The notes: a model not told the origin generated them from the sequence alone. A DNA stretch of 64,000 nucleotides from Gnetum montanum (GCA_015680685.1 MNCI01010784.1:9045-73044); one strand, 5' to 3'. Counted from the first letter of the stretch, positions 46,850 to 58,962 are shown. Translations and numbers: made by a program.

Positions 46850-49800
46850 GAGTCGGTTGCGATTAATACTATAGCAACCTTATAAGCACCCCTGGATTTG
46901 CCTAAGCACCTAGTCCATGTCCTAGATTTTGAGGCCAAAGATGTGACCGAGGATCCACTCGTCGAGGTACTCATAACCTCTACAAGAAGGGAGGTAAAGA
47001 CATTAAGACTCAGCTCTTTACTAGACATGCAAATACACGAGGGCATAGTTAAAACCTTGCAAGAACATGTTGACGTCTTCGCATGGTCATATGAAGATAT
47101 GCTAGGTTTAGATCCACGATTGATTCAGCATAATATTTTCCTGGACCACCACGTGAAGGTAGTCAAACAAAAGGCACGTAAAATCAAGCCAGAAATCGCG
47201 CTAGTCGTGAAGGACGAGGTCACTAAGTTATACCAAGCAAGTTTCATCCGTGCAGTCAACTATTCAGAGTGGGTGTCCAACATCGTTGTGGTTTCGAAGA
47301 GAACAGGAGGGATACAGATGTGTATAGATTTTCGATATTTGAACAAGGCAACAATCAGGAATAACTTTCCACTACCAAACATCGACCAACTCATCGACAC
47401 CATGGCTGGGCATGCTTTACTATCCTTCATGGATGGTTTCTCCAGATATAACCAAATCCGCATCAACCCGGAACACCAGCTGTCAACCACCTTCATGACT
47501 CCATGGGGGACCTTCTGCTATACCATGATGCCCTTCGGGCTCAAGAATCCTGGGGCAACATACCAGCGAGCCATGATGTACATTTTCAGCAACCACATCC
47601 TAGAAAGATTAAATGATTACGTGGACGACATAGCGGTTAAATCCAAAGAGGCGGCCCATCACCCGCACGACCTAAAGTTAGTCCTCAAGTGCTGTCAAAA
47701 GCACGATTTACGTCTTAATCCTAAGAAATGCATCTTCAGAGTAAAAACCGAGCACATGTTAGGGTTTGTAGTATCAGAGGCTGGAATACAGGTGGACCTA
47801 GACAAAGTCAAAGCTATCGTCAACCTAGCACCCCCCATAAACCTAAAAGTGTTACACGGTCTACAAGGTAGAGTGCAATTCATTCGAAGGTTCATAGCAA
47901 GACTGATCGATAAGTTACACCCCATGCAACATCTCATGAAAAAGGAAGTTGACTTCAAGTGGATAGTCCAATGTCAACAAGCCTTCGACAACCTGAAGAA
48001 GGAACTCTCCCACCTACCAACAGTATACTCGCTGCAGAGGGACAAGCCTTTCTTCATATACCTCACCACCTCCGACGCATTCATAGCGGCACTGCTATGT
48101 CAGAAGTGAGATGATGGTTCTGAGATACCAGTGTATTACCTAAGCCATGCATTGATATCATATGAGAAAAAATACAACGAGGTGGAAACAAATTGCCTAG
48201 CCTTAGTGTTCACGCTAAAAAGGTGGCGGCACTACCTATTCCGTAGCACAACCAACATCATTTTCAAAAGTAATGTACTCCAAGCTATCACCAGCAACCT
48301 ATATGAAGACAATAGGATAGCCCGATGGAAGGCCATAACTGTAGAATTTGATCTACGCTATGTGAGCCAATCATTGACAAAAGGCCAAGCCATAGCGATC
48401 CAACTCACAGCCTCACCAGTCGACGACTAGGCAGTCATCGACCCCAAGTTCCCAGACGAACACGTAAGCAATGTTGCCATCATCCCACCGCATTTCAAGG
48501 CAACCTTACACTTCGATGGTGCCTCAACCACTCAAGGAGGTAGCACTGCTGTCATAATCACATTCCTCTCTAGGGAAATGTACCCATTCACTTATCGCTT
48601 CACATTCCCATGCACTAACAATGTGGCAGAATATGAGGGGCTACTCAAAGGCCTTTTAACTGCCCGCACACTGCATGTACAACACCTGGTGATCCAGGGA
48701 GATTCACTACTAGTTGTGAATCAAATCACCGAAGCTTACGCCTGCAAGGCTACACATCTGCAACCCTACTGCAACCTAGCAAAGGTCTTACTCAAACAAT
48801 TTGCGACCACTGATGTGCAACATGTGCCACGCAGTGAGAACGGCATAGTAGATGCCTTAGCTACCCTCGCGTTAAACATCCCATCACAGTCCTTGGCGAA
48901 CCTGCCCACTACGATCATAGAGTGTGTAGAACCTATCACTCGAACAAAGCACGTGGCATCTATTGATGCTACAGACACCCCGGAATGGTATGATAACATT
49001 AAAGAATATTTGCAACATGGCGAACTCCCAGGTGGATTGACATCAGGCCAGAGAGATGCAATCCGCAAACGTGCCCGACAATACGTGCTCATAGGAAGTG
49101 ACACCCTATGCCAGCGATCCTATGATGGGATATTGTTGGCGTGTGTGGGTGGTGAGTAGGCACAGAAGGTAGTTAATAAGGTTCATGAAGGGTTGTGCAG
49201 TGGGCACATCGCACCTAGGGCTATGGCAGCGAAGATCAGATGCCTAGGGTATTATTGGCCTTACATGGAGCATGACTGCTTGTCTAAAGTCAAGACATGT
49301 GACACATGTCAGAGATATGCAAATCTTATACACATAGTGCCTGCAGACCTACACCCTACACAAATTATGTGGCCTTTCCAATGATGGGGACTAGACCTCA
49401 TAGGGCCCATCACAACTAAATCTTTCGCAAGGCATAGCTTCATTATCACTGCCACAGAATGTTTTACTAAATGAGTGGAAGCTATTCCTCTGAGGAAGAC
49501 AACATCCCAGCAAATTTGCCACTTCATCCTCGATATCATCGTGACTAGGTTCAGGCTTCCAATGACCATTGTGACCGACAATGGACCACAGTTCAGCAGT
49601 AAGGAAACTCGAGCCTTCTACAGTAACCTAGGCATTAAACAATCATTTTCTTCCCCCTACTACCTGCAAGCGAATGGACAGGTAGAGGCTACAAATAAGT
49701 CCATCATCAACTTACTGAAGTAGATGCTTAGCAACAGCAAGAGGCAGTGGCACGAGCAAATACTCTATGTCCTCGGGGCATATCGAACAACTTGCAGAAC

Positions 49801-50227
49801 CACGATAAGTAAGACCCCTTATAGTCTTGTTTACGAATCTAAATCTGTGTTGCCTCTTGAGTTACAGGTACCCTCACTCCGGATGATCCTGTCCAACGTC
49901 ATGAGCAAAGCCCAAAATGACGAATCGCGAGTCATCGACCTCAACTTAGTGGAGGAGGAGCGCGTGCAGACACTAAGACAGATCGAGCGCTATCAAGACA
50001 AAAAATGACAAAAGCACCATGCAGACCAGCATTGATGACCAGTGTAGAAGGGTGATCTCATCCTCAAGGCCATCCGTGAGCACGTGATCAAATTCTCAGC
50101 CAACTGGGAAGGGCCTTACGTGGTCGTTAAAGCCTTCGGGAATGGAGCTTTCAAACTGGCAGACATGGACAGCAACAAATTCACCAACCTGGTGAACCAC
50201 ATGTACCTCAAGCCATACCACGTCTAG
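46850..50227 (+). pseudogene. Tat-1 RT, RNase H, archaeal-type RNase H and integrase
   Basis: One frame of 3.38 kb with no frameshift. RT: MDGFSRYNQIRI (Asp at 47432) and YVDDIAV (47618-47635), so the catalytic Asp triad is intact. First RNase H follows to about 48430 (VYYLSHALISYEKKYNEVE). Second RNase H: LHFDGAS (Asp at 48515), NNVAEYEGLLKGL, GDSLLVVNQI, and ENGIVDALATLA near 48840. This dual RNase H marks Tat. Integrase: zinc region HEGLCSGH...CDTCQ (49181-49315), Asp 49394, Asp 49577, Glu 49685, then a GPY-type C-terminal segment (50100-50226). Stops at 46883, 48107, 48428, 49157, 49382, 49472, 49721, 50006 and a cluster at 50027-50044 are C-to-T or G-to-A type. No chromodomain is seen. 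Confidence 0.9.
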
Positions 50228-50255
50228 GATGCAATGGTAGCACACTCCAACGTAT

Positions 50256-50500
50256 GCTATGACGATAAACTGGCAGCCGCGCCAGTCACCATCCACATTG
50301 ACGATAAACTAGCAGCACCAAACAACATCTGCCATGACATAAAACTAGCACTGTTAGTCCACTATGACTATAAACTGGCATCATGCATCCGCCACAACAT
50401 AAAACTAGCATGTACGGTTTGCTGGGACCTCAAACCAACACAGTGGTCCACTAGGACCCTAAACCAGCACCCGGTCTACCAAGACCTTAAACTGGGTTTG
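50256..50500 (+). repeat. Tat-1 3' tandem repeats (33-39 bp)
   Basis: About eight units of the form YGACRWTAAACTRGCA..., starting at roughly 50261, 50300, 50333, 50363, 50396, 50426, 50453 and 50483. The last three are more diverged. If read in the pol frame they give a repeated 'D-x-K-L-A' peptide, but they lie after the pol stop. Tat-lineage elements such as Retand are known for tandem repeats in this 3' region. Confidence 0.75.
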
Positions 50501-51489
50501 TGTCACATCCTCAACAAGCATCGTCACCAAATGTACGTCAAACGAAAGGGCATGATACCGACACACAGGTGGGACATTGCCACCCTAGGATGTAGTTCCC
50601 AACGCAAGAAAAGATGCAGTCTGGGGCATACGTGTCGCCATCTCCAGTGTCATGCTGACCCTCCGAAGACATCGTACGATGTCACACGGGCCCTCCGAAC
50701 CTACCGTCGCTACTGTCCCCCACCCTGACGGTAGCTCCCGGGCCCATTACCACTTCTAAGGCGCTGACAGTATTGTGGCCTAGCCACAATATTATTGCGC
50801 TTCCATTCCCCACCAAGGTTGCAGCTCGCATAACGTTCGGCTATGTGGTAACTGATCCCATAGCTGAACTCAACGCGCATGTCTCTGGCAGGGATCCCGG
50901 TGCATCTGCGTCCCCAGTGGCCTGGGGAATGGCTCCCTCCATGGGCAGTGCTGCCAACGCTGCTGCTAGCCTCCCTGCTTTGGGCATCTCACATCAGCAA
51001 TGGTGCTCGAGGGTAACAACAATGCTAGCAGCCCGCAAAAACATCGTCCTTGCAAGAACATCCCCCTACAACAACAAAGGCTACAACATCGCAAAGTAAG
51101 TGCCTCGACTAGCATGGCTATCTGAGAGTGAAAATTTCGACACACGCGTAACATAGCTTGCCATATGGAAGGCTCTGATAGGCAGGTCAAGACCCTCAGT
51201 GGATGTAGTACAGCTCATCCTACGGAGGGGACACCCACCTACGGGAGGTTGAAGAACAGCGCCAGCCAGAGATGAAAATGCAAACAAGCCCCTCAGAGCA
51301 CTCCGACGAGGGACTCGGCTAAACATCGTCTCTACTCTCTGCCTTAACCTCCACAGCACCAATATAGCACCCTCGAGCATAGCCAGGCAACATCTCAGTA
51401 CTCACCAAGCAACAGCCTCAGCATTTCGCCCACTATGGTGTTTCGTATTCTTTGCTGATGTCCATCGAGCCCGTTCTCCAAACGTCGAC
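50501..51489 (+). other. Tat-1 3' untranslated region
   Basis: About 1 kb between the tandem repeats and the polypurine tract. It is GC-richer than the surroundings. Short frames on both strands lack recognisable motifs, and I see nothing further in it. Confidence 0.6.
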
Positions 51490-51502
51490 AAAGAGGGACC
51501 AA
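51490..51502 (+). other. Tat-1 polypurine tract
   Basis: AAAGAGGGACCAA immediately precedes the 3' LTR start TGAAACAC at 51503. Confidence 0.8.
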
Positions 51503-53182
51503 TGAAACACAATAAAAGAAAATGTGGGGTCATCCTGGCTTCACCAGGCTCTTGCAGTCCCCACAAGCATCACAACAGTCCATCGGGGAAAGAACATTCT
51601 AAGTCCAGGATGGCCAGTTCGTCAAATTTTCTACTTTAGGCATGGGCGAGTTGGTACCAACTCGCCCACCTACCAAAGTAGTCTGAACAGTCGGCAACCT
51701 GCTCAGAAACGGTGTCCAAAATTAGCGACAACAACCTAGATGCACTGGAAAAGCAGTTTAGCAAATTTACTAAGTCACAAGGCCTGATACGCTACGATGT
51801 GTAGCATAGCAAGCCCCAGAAAACAACGGTGGAACAAGATGTTACGCTACATGATGACATAAAGCGTAGCATAGCAACAACTTCAACTCCCTTACCCAAT
51901 CTCAAGCCATGTAGTGGTGTCTCTTTTTGCTAGGAAGCAACGGACCATGTCTACTGCTATGCTACGCTAAGCTACATGGCGTAGAAATCCTGCGAAAAGG
52001 GATGGAAGGCGGTTCGGAGGGCAAAATCAGCAAAGTCCGCAAAACTTATGGCAGAATAGGTTAAAAATTAGCAAAACTATTGCAGTCGCTATGCTACGCT
52101 ACATAGCGTAGCATCATGTAGCAAGTATGTGACATACGGCAAGACACGCGGCAAGGTGCCACGCCACGATAAGCAAGCCACGTCACAAGATAGTGTGACG
52201 GGAAGGTGGCCACGCGACATCAATGCACTCCACCTCAATCGCGCCGTTGGCATATGCCTCTAGGAGCTGGCGGCTCGATCACAACATAGTAGGATCGCAA
52301 TTATTACTTGCATCACAACAGTCTGGCAAGCCCAACAGTTACAAATGGCTCAAGTAGCGCCAGCAAGGAAGCGGAGGTCTACGACACGTAATATTCAAAC
52401 GGTCACCTTTGCCTACCTTTCGCCCTATAAATAGCCCATCATCAAAAAGCACACAAAAAAAAATCCCGAGCCGGTCCATTAAAAAACAAAAAAAAAGAAA
52501 AAATACCTGCAATCTTACATGAAGGAAAAGAAAAGGGGAGGCCAGGAATATGTAAAAGGAACCTCTCTCGGCCAACGAAAAGCCTGGGGCCTCGTCCTAC
52601 CACCTTGGCAGGATCTCGCCCGTATTGTATATATGTGAAGTCTGTGCCCAAGTGCACAGCACTTTTTCTTGTTTCCCAGCGCGCTTTGGTCACTCTCGGG
52701 ACTTTCTGCACCTTGTCACGTTGTGCAGCCAACTATGCCACTCCCTGACCGAATAGATTTATAGCTCCAAAGTTGTGCATGTTCCTGACTGTATCTTATA
52801 TTACTTCTTATTTACTGTCTAGCTTCCTTGTATTATTTTCTGTTTTTTTGTTTACTTTCAAGCATTGTCTCGTATCATTGTCGCACTTACGTTTATTTAC
52901 TATTTCGCATTGTCATTGCATTTTTAGTCCCTTTCTTTTCCCGCTGCAACGCAACTCGTACAATTTATAGCACCATCCCGCAACTCGTATAGTTTATAGC
53001 ACCATCCCGCAACTCAATATAGTGCAAAAGGCTATATTGACGTCAATGTAAGTCCCTGTCTATGTTCAGGGCACCCCGTGTTCGCATACATCCAGCATCA
53101 CCCTCCCGCGAGCACAGGGTTGGAACTGTTGTGTCCACAGACCTTGGCGTTATTCCAGTCGTCGACATTTTCGGTTACTACA
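51503..53182 (+). repeat. Tat-1 3' LTR (1680 bp)
   Basis: TGAAACAC...TTACTACA. TATA box at 52426-52434. A 24-bp inverted repeat with 11-base arms (ATGCTACGCTA / TAGCGTAGCAT) lies at 52091-52114. About 2.5 minisatellite units occur at 52951-53020, against four in the 5' LTR. Followed by the right target copy ATAGG (53183-53187). Confidence 0.92.
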
Positions 53183-53480
53183 ATAGGTATTCGCCTTTTA
53201 GGTATTAATTATGCCATTTTAATATTTGTATTTTTATGAATGCTATTTATTTTTTAAGATTTGTTTACAGTAGTTTCAATAATAGGTTAGATTGTATTAT
53301 TTTTTTAGCTGCCATAAGGTTTGTTTACAGTACTTTCAGTAATAGGTTAGGTTGTATTGTTTCTGCCCGTTCTTTCTTATATTTATTTTAGGTTTTTTTT
53401 AATAGATATTCATCTTTCAGGTATTAGCTGCGCCATTCTAATGTTTGTCTTTCCACAGATGTTAGCCATCTTTATTTTAT
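53183..53480 (+). repeat. Host tandem repeat flanking Tat-1
   Basis: Units containing TTTGTTTACAGTA...CAGTAATAGGTTAG...TGTATT at about 53249 and 53319. Around 53386-53441, TTTTAGGTTTTTTTTAATAG then ATATTCATC...AGGTATTAGC matches the sequence on the two sides of Tat-1. It is an uninterrupted relative of the insertion site. Confidence 0.75.
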
Positions 53481-54920
53481 AACCAGATTGCACTTTATTC
53501 TATTTTATTTTGACGAAGACATATGAGTGTCTCTTGGATTGGGAAGAGTGGCTTGGAAAGATCATTGTCACCGAAATAAACTTAAATTTATTTATAAAAT
53601 TTATAAAGTCAATCGAAAGGTAAAGTTGAGCAGTTTCGTTCAAAAATAAATGTAAGAAATAATGGGTAGCTAAAGAAATGGTACAACGTAACTTATTACT
53701 GTAAATGATTTTTTAAAAAAATTTAACAAACGTTTTTTAAATACTTAATTATTAAATGTTTATTTTACAGGAAAAAATTTGATGTCTAAAAGATAAGAAA
53801 AAGACCGCTAAACATAAAAGAGCTACTGTACTCTCACAACATTTTTAAAAAGTATAATAAACATTAAAAATCATTTAAAAATAAATGATGAAATTACGAT
53901 GATGGTACATCTGTCCCAATATTATATATATACATTCAGAAAGCAGACTAAGAAATTTAATTGTTAACATGAATAATCTTAAGAATGGCATAGGTAGCAT
54001 CTGATGTAGAAACACAAACATTCTAGCTAATACTTGAAAAATAAATGGCTTTTGCTCAAAAAAAGTTTTCGCTAGACACTTGAGGCAAATGAGGCCTTAC
54101 GGAACTTCTCTCACTCTTGGTAAGTCTGCGAGTTTTAGGTTTAGGGTTTTGTGAGTCAAAATATCCTTCGAACTCTTGCTATGGTTTTAGTAGAAAAAGC
54201 AGCAAAACAAGGACACCTGTCCTGCGTGTTGCTAATGATAAACATGGTACTGATAAAACCTTTTGCGTGGTCTAATACTTTTTTTGGAAGATTCTCTACC
54301 TCTCACAAAATATGAATGTTATCTTTTTAAAATTTTAATTTATCACATTTAGCACTCATCCTAACGGTTCAACACTCACAACAGCCATCCACAACCATAC
54401 TGAGACTGATTACTATTTAATGCTAAAGAGAAGTAGCTAAGTAGCAGCAGGCAGCAGGGCAGCAATAACTCTCTTTCACTGCGCCCTGTTGGTAAGTAAG
54501 TGAAGTAAATATCCAAACAAACAATAAGAGTTACATACAGAGATACCAAGTGACCACCAACAAATGCTCTTGGATCTAGCGCCACTTTATTCAAATTTCT
54601 ATCAGAAGGAGCAAAATAAGTCTTGTTCTTGTCTTACCTGTGGGTAATGATAAACATGGTACTGACAAACTTCTCCTTGTAGCTGCATCTTTTGATGCTC
54701 TTGTTCAAGGATTCTCTACCTTTCCTAAAACATGAATGTTGCCCTTTCTTAATTTTAATTTATGTACTCTTACGATCAATATCCTGCAACTCCTAGCTTG
54801 GTTGACTCTTTTTAGAGCATACGCTTTTGGCCACATGTATAAATTATATATAATCTCGTTTTAGTTGGGTTTTTTCTTTCTTTCTAGTAATATAAATATA
54901 TTTTGGGTTTCCGTCTTTGC
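53481..54920. other. Unresolved region with a direct duplication
   Basis: No certain gene. Two related stretches about 415 bases apart share TAATGATAAACATGGTACTGA and GATTCTCTACCT...ATGAATGTT (54222-54330 and 54640-54740). On the minus strand, 54595-54545 gives DRNLNKVALDPRAFVGGHL between AG and GT dinucleotides, possibly an exon relic. I do not recognise the protein. Confidence 0.4.
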
Positions 54921-54929
54921 CATTTGTTA

Positions 54930-56100
54930 CATTGTTTCTAAATGATGAGAAGCAATACAAATGGACAAAACTTTCACTTCCTCATGGTAGGAGTTCAAAA
55001 ATAAGCTTTTGATTCAATTTGATAAATTCACAAGCCCTACAATCGCATCAAGTAACTTCACAAGCTTAAGAAAGCTGCTTCTGAAAAATGTCTAAGATTA
55101 CAACCTTAGATTCATTCATCACCTTGCCTATGTGCCAAGTGAGATGTGTCCACAACTCGAGGGCATCCTCAATTTTTACCTCTCTACCATCGACCCATTC
55201 TTTGCCTATGCCATCAAATTTGATTCAAACATAACAGAAATACAGGAAGCAATGGCTAAAGCTATGGAGTTAGAACAAGTTACCCTCATGAATAGCATTC
55301 AAACACAATTCAGAATGATGAGCAATCTAACCCTTTACCTTTACCAAATTTTCCAATGGCCAATACTATGTTCCAAACTCCCATTTTGCTTCAAATGACT
55401 CAGCCGACAAACAATTGCTTTCAAGGTCCCACATCTTCTTCATTCCTACCATCTAACACTAGTTTGAATGATGATCAATCAAAGGCCTTAATTTAGTCCA
55501 TCATAAACCCAAACAAGGTATCTAATCCTGTTGAACCCACAACTCAAACTCAAGATCAAATGACCCAAATATTAACTTTACTGTAGAAACTATCAAATGA
55601 AGTAGTTGAATTAAAGAGAAACAAAAACAAGGGTCATATACAATCTAAGAAGCCTAGTTCATCAATCAATGAAGATAATTGTTGTCTCTATAATACTAGG
55701 CAACATTCTAAGAAGACTTTTCCTCAATTCTTAACATTATATGGCGATCATACTTAAGGTCAACAAAATGATAAACCCCCTATTATGATCCTTAATTTAC
55801 CCCATGAAACTGAGAATGAGGAAGTGCCTTTGGTTCAACAAGTCATGGTAAGTGACTGCAATCCACAGAACGCTTGCTACCGTAGACTTAGTGACATCAG
55901 AATTTCCATAGCCAAACAAACAAGCTTCGTAAAAAGAAAAAAAATCAATTTGTGCATGGATTTGGTTTAATTTGATTGGAAGAAGTCCATTCCAAGCCAA
56001 TAGAAAGATACAAATTAGTAGACAACCCACATGTAAAAGGTGGATGTGCAGTGGGCATTTCACCAAGGGAGAATGGCTATGGTTACATTGATAATGATGA
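54930..56100 (+). pseudogene. Decayed retrotransposon gag fragment
   Basis: A plus-strand frame reads EFKNKLLIQFDKFTSPTIA (from about 54985), then LRKLLLKNV, DYNLRFIHHLAYVPSEMCPQ and YLSTIDPFFAYAIKF (55132-55230). This is the pattern of the retrotransposon Gag family (PF03732-type). A Pro/Asn/Gln-rich region follows and a knuckle remnant CCLYNTRQHSKKTFPQF at about 55680-55730. Several stops and at least one shift interrupt it. No pol follows; an LTR-like copy begins about 56.1 kb, so this may be the gag of a deleted element. Confidence 0.55.
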
Positions 56101-56149
56101 GTAAATGGTAGGCATTACAGGCACACATTACAGTTATCGATGCATGGTA

Positions 56150-56997
56150 GAGACTTGTGTATAAAATAGGGGTCTCTAGGGATTGATCTCCCAGAGGGTA
56201 GGGTGGAGCTAGGAAATCTACAAGCAACGATTTCCTTCTTCTCTATGGTGGATAGTGATGTTTCAACAGCAAGTTGCTAGTAAGACACGTGACTGTGTAG
56301 GCAACAATCTCTCTCTCTTTCCTTTTCATTTTAGGATGGCATGTGGGATAGTGGCTACAAGTGTGTGCAGCAACATACAACAAGTGACTCATTGCAGTAG
56401 TCATTTACCAGGTAGTTTACTCTCTTCAGCAGCTCCCTTGTTTTAATTTTATTTTCTCTTTCAGCCATCAATGGTAGACGATGCTAGCAGCCTCTTTCCT
56501 CCCTTCAAAACCATGTGACAAGCAAGTGACCTTCCTAGGTGGCATGTCATAGCCAGGCGAGCTCTTGAGGTAGTAGTAGGCATGTGCTCTAAGTGCACAA
56601 TTGGTGTTTCTCTGTTTCTCCATGGCAGCAGTAGCAATAGAGAGGTAGTACATTCCCACAATGGGCTTGATCTCTCTCTTTCTTTCTCTTCAGCAGTGGT
56701 CAAGGTCTTCCAACTTCACAATGGACATCATTGGCTGCAATGAACTAGTAACAGTAGCACGAATCATGGAAAATTTAAATATTGTTTTAGTTACCTATTG
56801 TACTCTTGAATTTTAAAGGCAATTTTTTAAATTCTCTAATTTTCAATTTGATTTACTACTTTAAAACATCACATAACCCTCTCCAACTAAGACTATTACC
56901 AAGTTTCCATACCCATATGGAAGGTCTCCTAGGTAATAGTCTCCTCAAATGAGTTTTCTTTCACAATGTTGATGCATCCAAATTTTATGCATCAACA
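56150..56997 (+). repeat. Diverged copy of the TGTTG...CAACA LTR family
   Basis: The end is recognisable: CACATAACCCTCTCCAACTA...CCCATATGGAAGG...TATGCATCAACA (56866-56997). It matches the ends of the LTRs at 58963-60187 and 60598-61846. The left part shares GGTCTCTAGGGA...AAGCAACGATTTCC. The start is uncertain. Confidence 0.55.
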
Positions 56998-57039
56998 CCT
57001 TTTTATGATAGAAGGAGGGCATGAACCTCTGACCTTGTG

Positions 57040-57453
57040 GTTAACAACCACATAGCAGCAGTACTGGGCAACAAGAATAGATTTTTCTCTCTCTTGCTAC
57101 AATGTTGTAGTAGCACCTCCCTACACTAGACTCTCTTTCTCTCGTTCCCTCTTCATGTGATGGTTGTAGTCTTCTTACTAAGTAGTGGACACCATCGGTA
57201 GCAACAAACCAGCAGCATCAATGAGACCAAGGAAAATTCATTTCTTTTAGTTACTTATTGTATGCAAGATAATTATTTAATTTAAATGCCAAATGTTTCA
57301 ATTTTTTTTACTATTTTGAAAAAGCCACATAGCCCTCTCTAGTTGAGACTATTCCTAGGTTCCCATACCCATATGGGAGGTGCCCTAGGTAATAGTCTCT
57401 TAAAACAAGTTTTCTTTCTCAATGTTGGTGCGTCCAAATTTTATGCATCAACA
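57040..57453 (+). repeat. Partial copy of the same LTR family
   Basis: Contains the GTAGTAGCACCTCCC and ...CCACATAGCCCTCTCTAGTT...CCCATATGGGAGG...TATGCATCAACA end (57325-57453). It corresponds to roughly the last third of the LTR at 60598-61846. Confidence 0.6.
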
Positions 57454-57759
57454 AACTCTAGGCTTGGAAGGTCAAAACAGAAATTTTTCATATTAGCATC
57501 TATCATATTATATTATATGGATGTGTTATTTAGGGACTTGGACTCAGTGTTAAACATTGGAAATATATTGAAAAAGTGCAAAAAAAATTTCTTTTTCATG
57601 AGTTAAAGGTAAAGATGCATATACCTTACCAAATGTTATTATGTAAATATAATTTATTACCTTTAGAACTATAAGCCTTGTGTCAATTCATTACATATAC
57701 TCATAGTTTGCATATCACAAGGTAAGACAAATTCTCTAAAATAGTTCTTGAGAATTCGC

Positions 57760-58660
57760 AAGATCATGGTTGATATTTTTAAAGGATGAAATGGTTAAAA
57801 AAAATGGAATATCTCTTAGGAGGATATGCAACAAAATCAAAAGCATATTTTCTAACTAGTCAAGCAGAAGGTTTTAACACAGCTATGGTCTAATGTAGAA
57901 GAGGAGATAATTTCATTTACATCACATTAGCTCTAAGAAAAAAAGGTAGAAGCTTACTATCTCTTAGCTGTTATTTTAATCATGTATCAAAATGCTATCA
58001 TTATTTATCCCCATTGGTGTTTGGTCAATTTTTAGAGTCTATCATTACTTTTCATGAAAATGTAATATCTAGATAATAGATCCTATGAGTCTTCAAATGT
58101 AATAAAGCTTCATTTCATTTTATTGCAAATTAGAAATATTGTATCTAAAATGATCAAAAGCATATCATTTTTCGTCAAATTAAATCCTTCTGAACCTCAT
58201 GAATAGTTGGTTGAGACCATGGTTGATATTTTCTATGAATGTAATAGTTGAGAAAATGAAATATCTCTTAGGAGGATGTGTAGTAAAATCTTAGACATGT
58301 TTACCAACTAGTCAAGCAGAAGGTTTTAACACTAATCTTGTCTAATGAGAAGTCAAAAAAAATTTTATTTACACCACATTAGATCCAACAAACTAGAGGT
58401 AGAAGCTCACTATCTCTTAGTTACTATTCCAATCAAGTATTAGAATACATTATTGTTTTCCTCCATTAGCTCTCAGCCAATTTTTAAAGTCTATCATTAT
58501 TTTTCATGAAAATGTAATATCTAGTTAGTAGATGCTATAAGCCTTCAAATATAATAAAGAGCCTCATTTTATTTCTTTTCAAATTAGATATATTATATCT
58601 AAAATGTTCAAAAGCATATTGGGTTTCCTCAATTAAATGCTTATGAACCTCATGAATAGT
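57760..58660 (+). repeat. Tandem duplication, two units of about 450 bp
   Basis: Unit 1 (about 57760-58210) and unit 2 (about 58211-58660) both run from GATCATGGTTGATATTTT / GACCATGGTTGATATTTT to CCTCATGAATAGTTG. They share AACTAGTCAAGCAGAAGGTTTTAACAC and TTTTCATGAAAATGTAATATCTAG. No frame is conserved. There is nothing else in 57454-57760. Confidence 0.8.
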
Positions 58661-58962
58661 TGTCACCTTTTGACTTATGGATGTGCCATGTCTAGGTTCT
58701 TGCTTTCATTATTACATAGAACAATACCTATTTTAAGATTGGTATATGGTATTTTAGTTTTTTGCTATAAGTTTGACCCAAAACCATGTCATACAATAAA
58801 GAATGAATCATCATAGCTTGATAAAATAGGAAAAAAATATTTTTATTGTTTTTACATTTAAAGCATTAATGGTAAAATAAGGGAAAACCATGAGCTTCAT
58901 TCACCAAGCAAACACAAGACTTTGCATTAACCAAATAGTTTCAAGCTATGTAAGTAATGTAG

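Larger units (their letters stand above)
34922..53182 (+). mobile_element. Tat-1: Tat/Ogre-type Ty3/gypsy element, 18,261 bp
   Basis: Complete plus-strand element with TG...CA LTRs (34922-36662 and 51503-53182) and perfect target duplication ATAGG (34917-34921, 53183-53187). Order: primer site, leader with tandem repeats, gag-protease, a 5.6-kb spacer carrying an antisense gene, RT-RNaseH, a second (archaeal-type) RNase H, integrase, 3' tandem repeats, polypurine tract. The second RNase H before integrase and the gag knuckle pattern C-X2-H-X4-H-X4-C are diagnostic of the Tat lineage. By eye the LTRs differ at roughly 34 of the first 350 positions, so the insertion is old. All frames carry stops. 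Confidence 0.92.

Noticed and set aside
50773-51099. 108-codon plus-strand frame in the Tat-1 3' region
   Set aside because: No recognisable domain, Ala-rich by composition, and no counterpart seen elsewhere; treated as untranslated.
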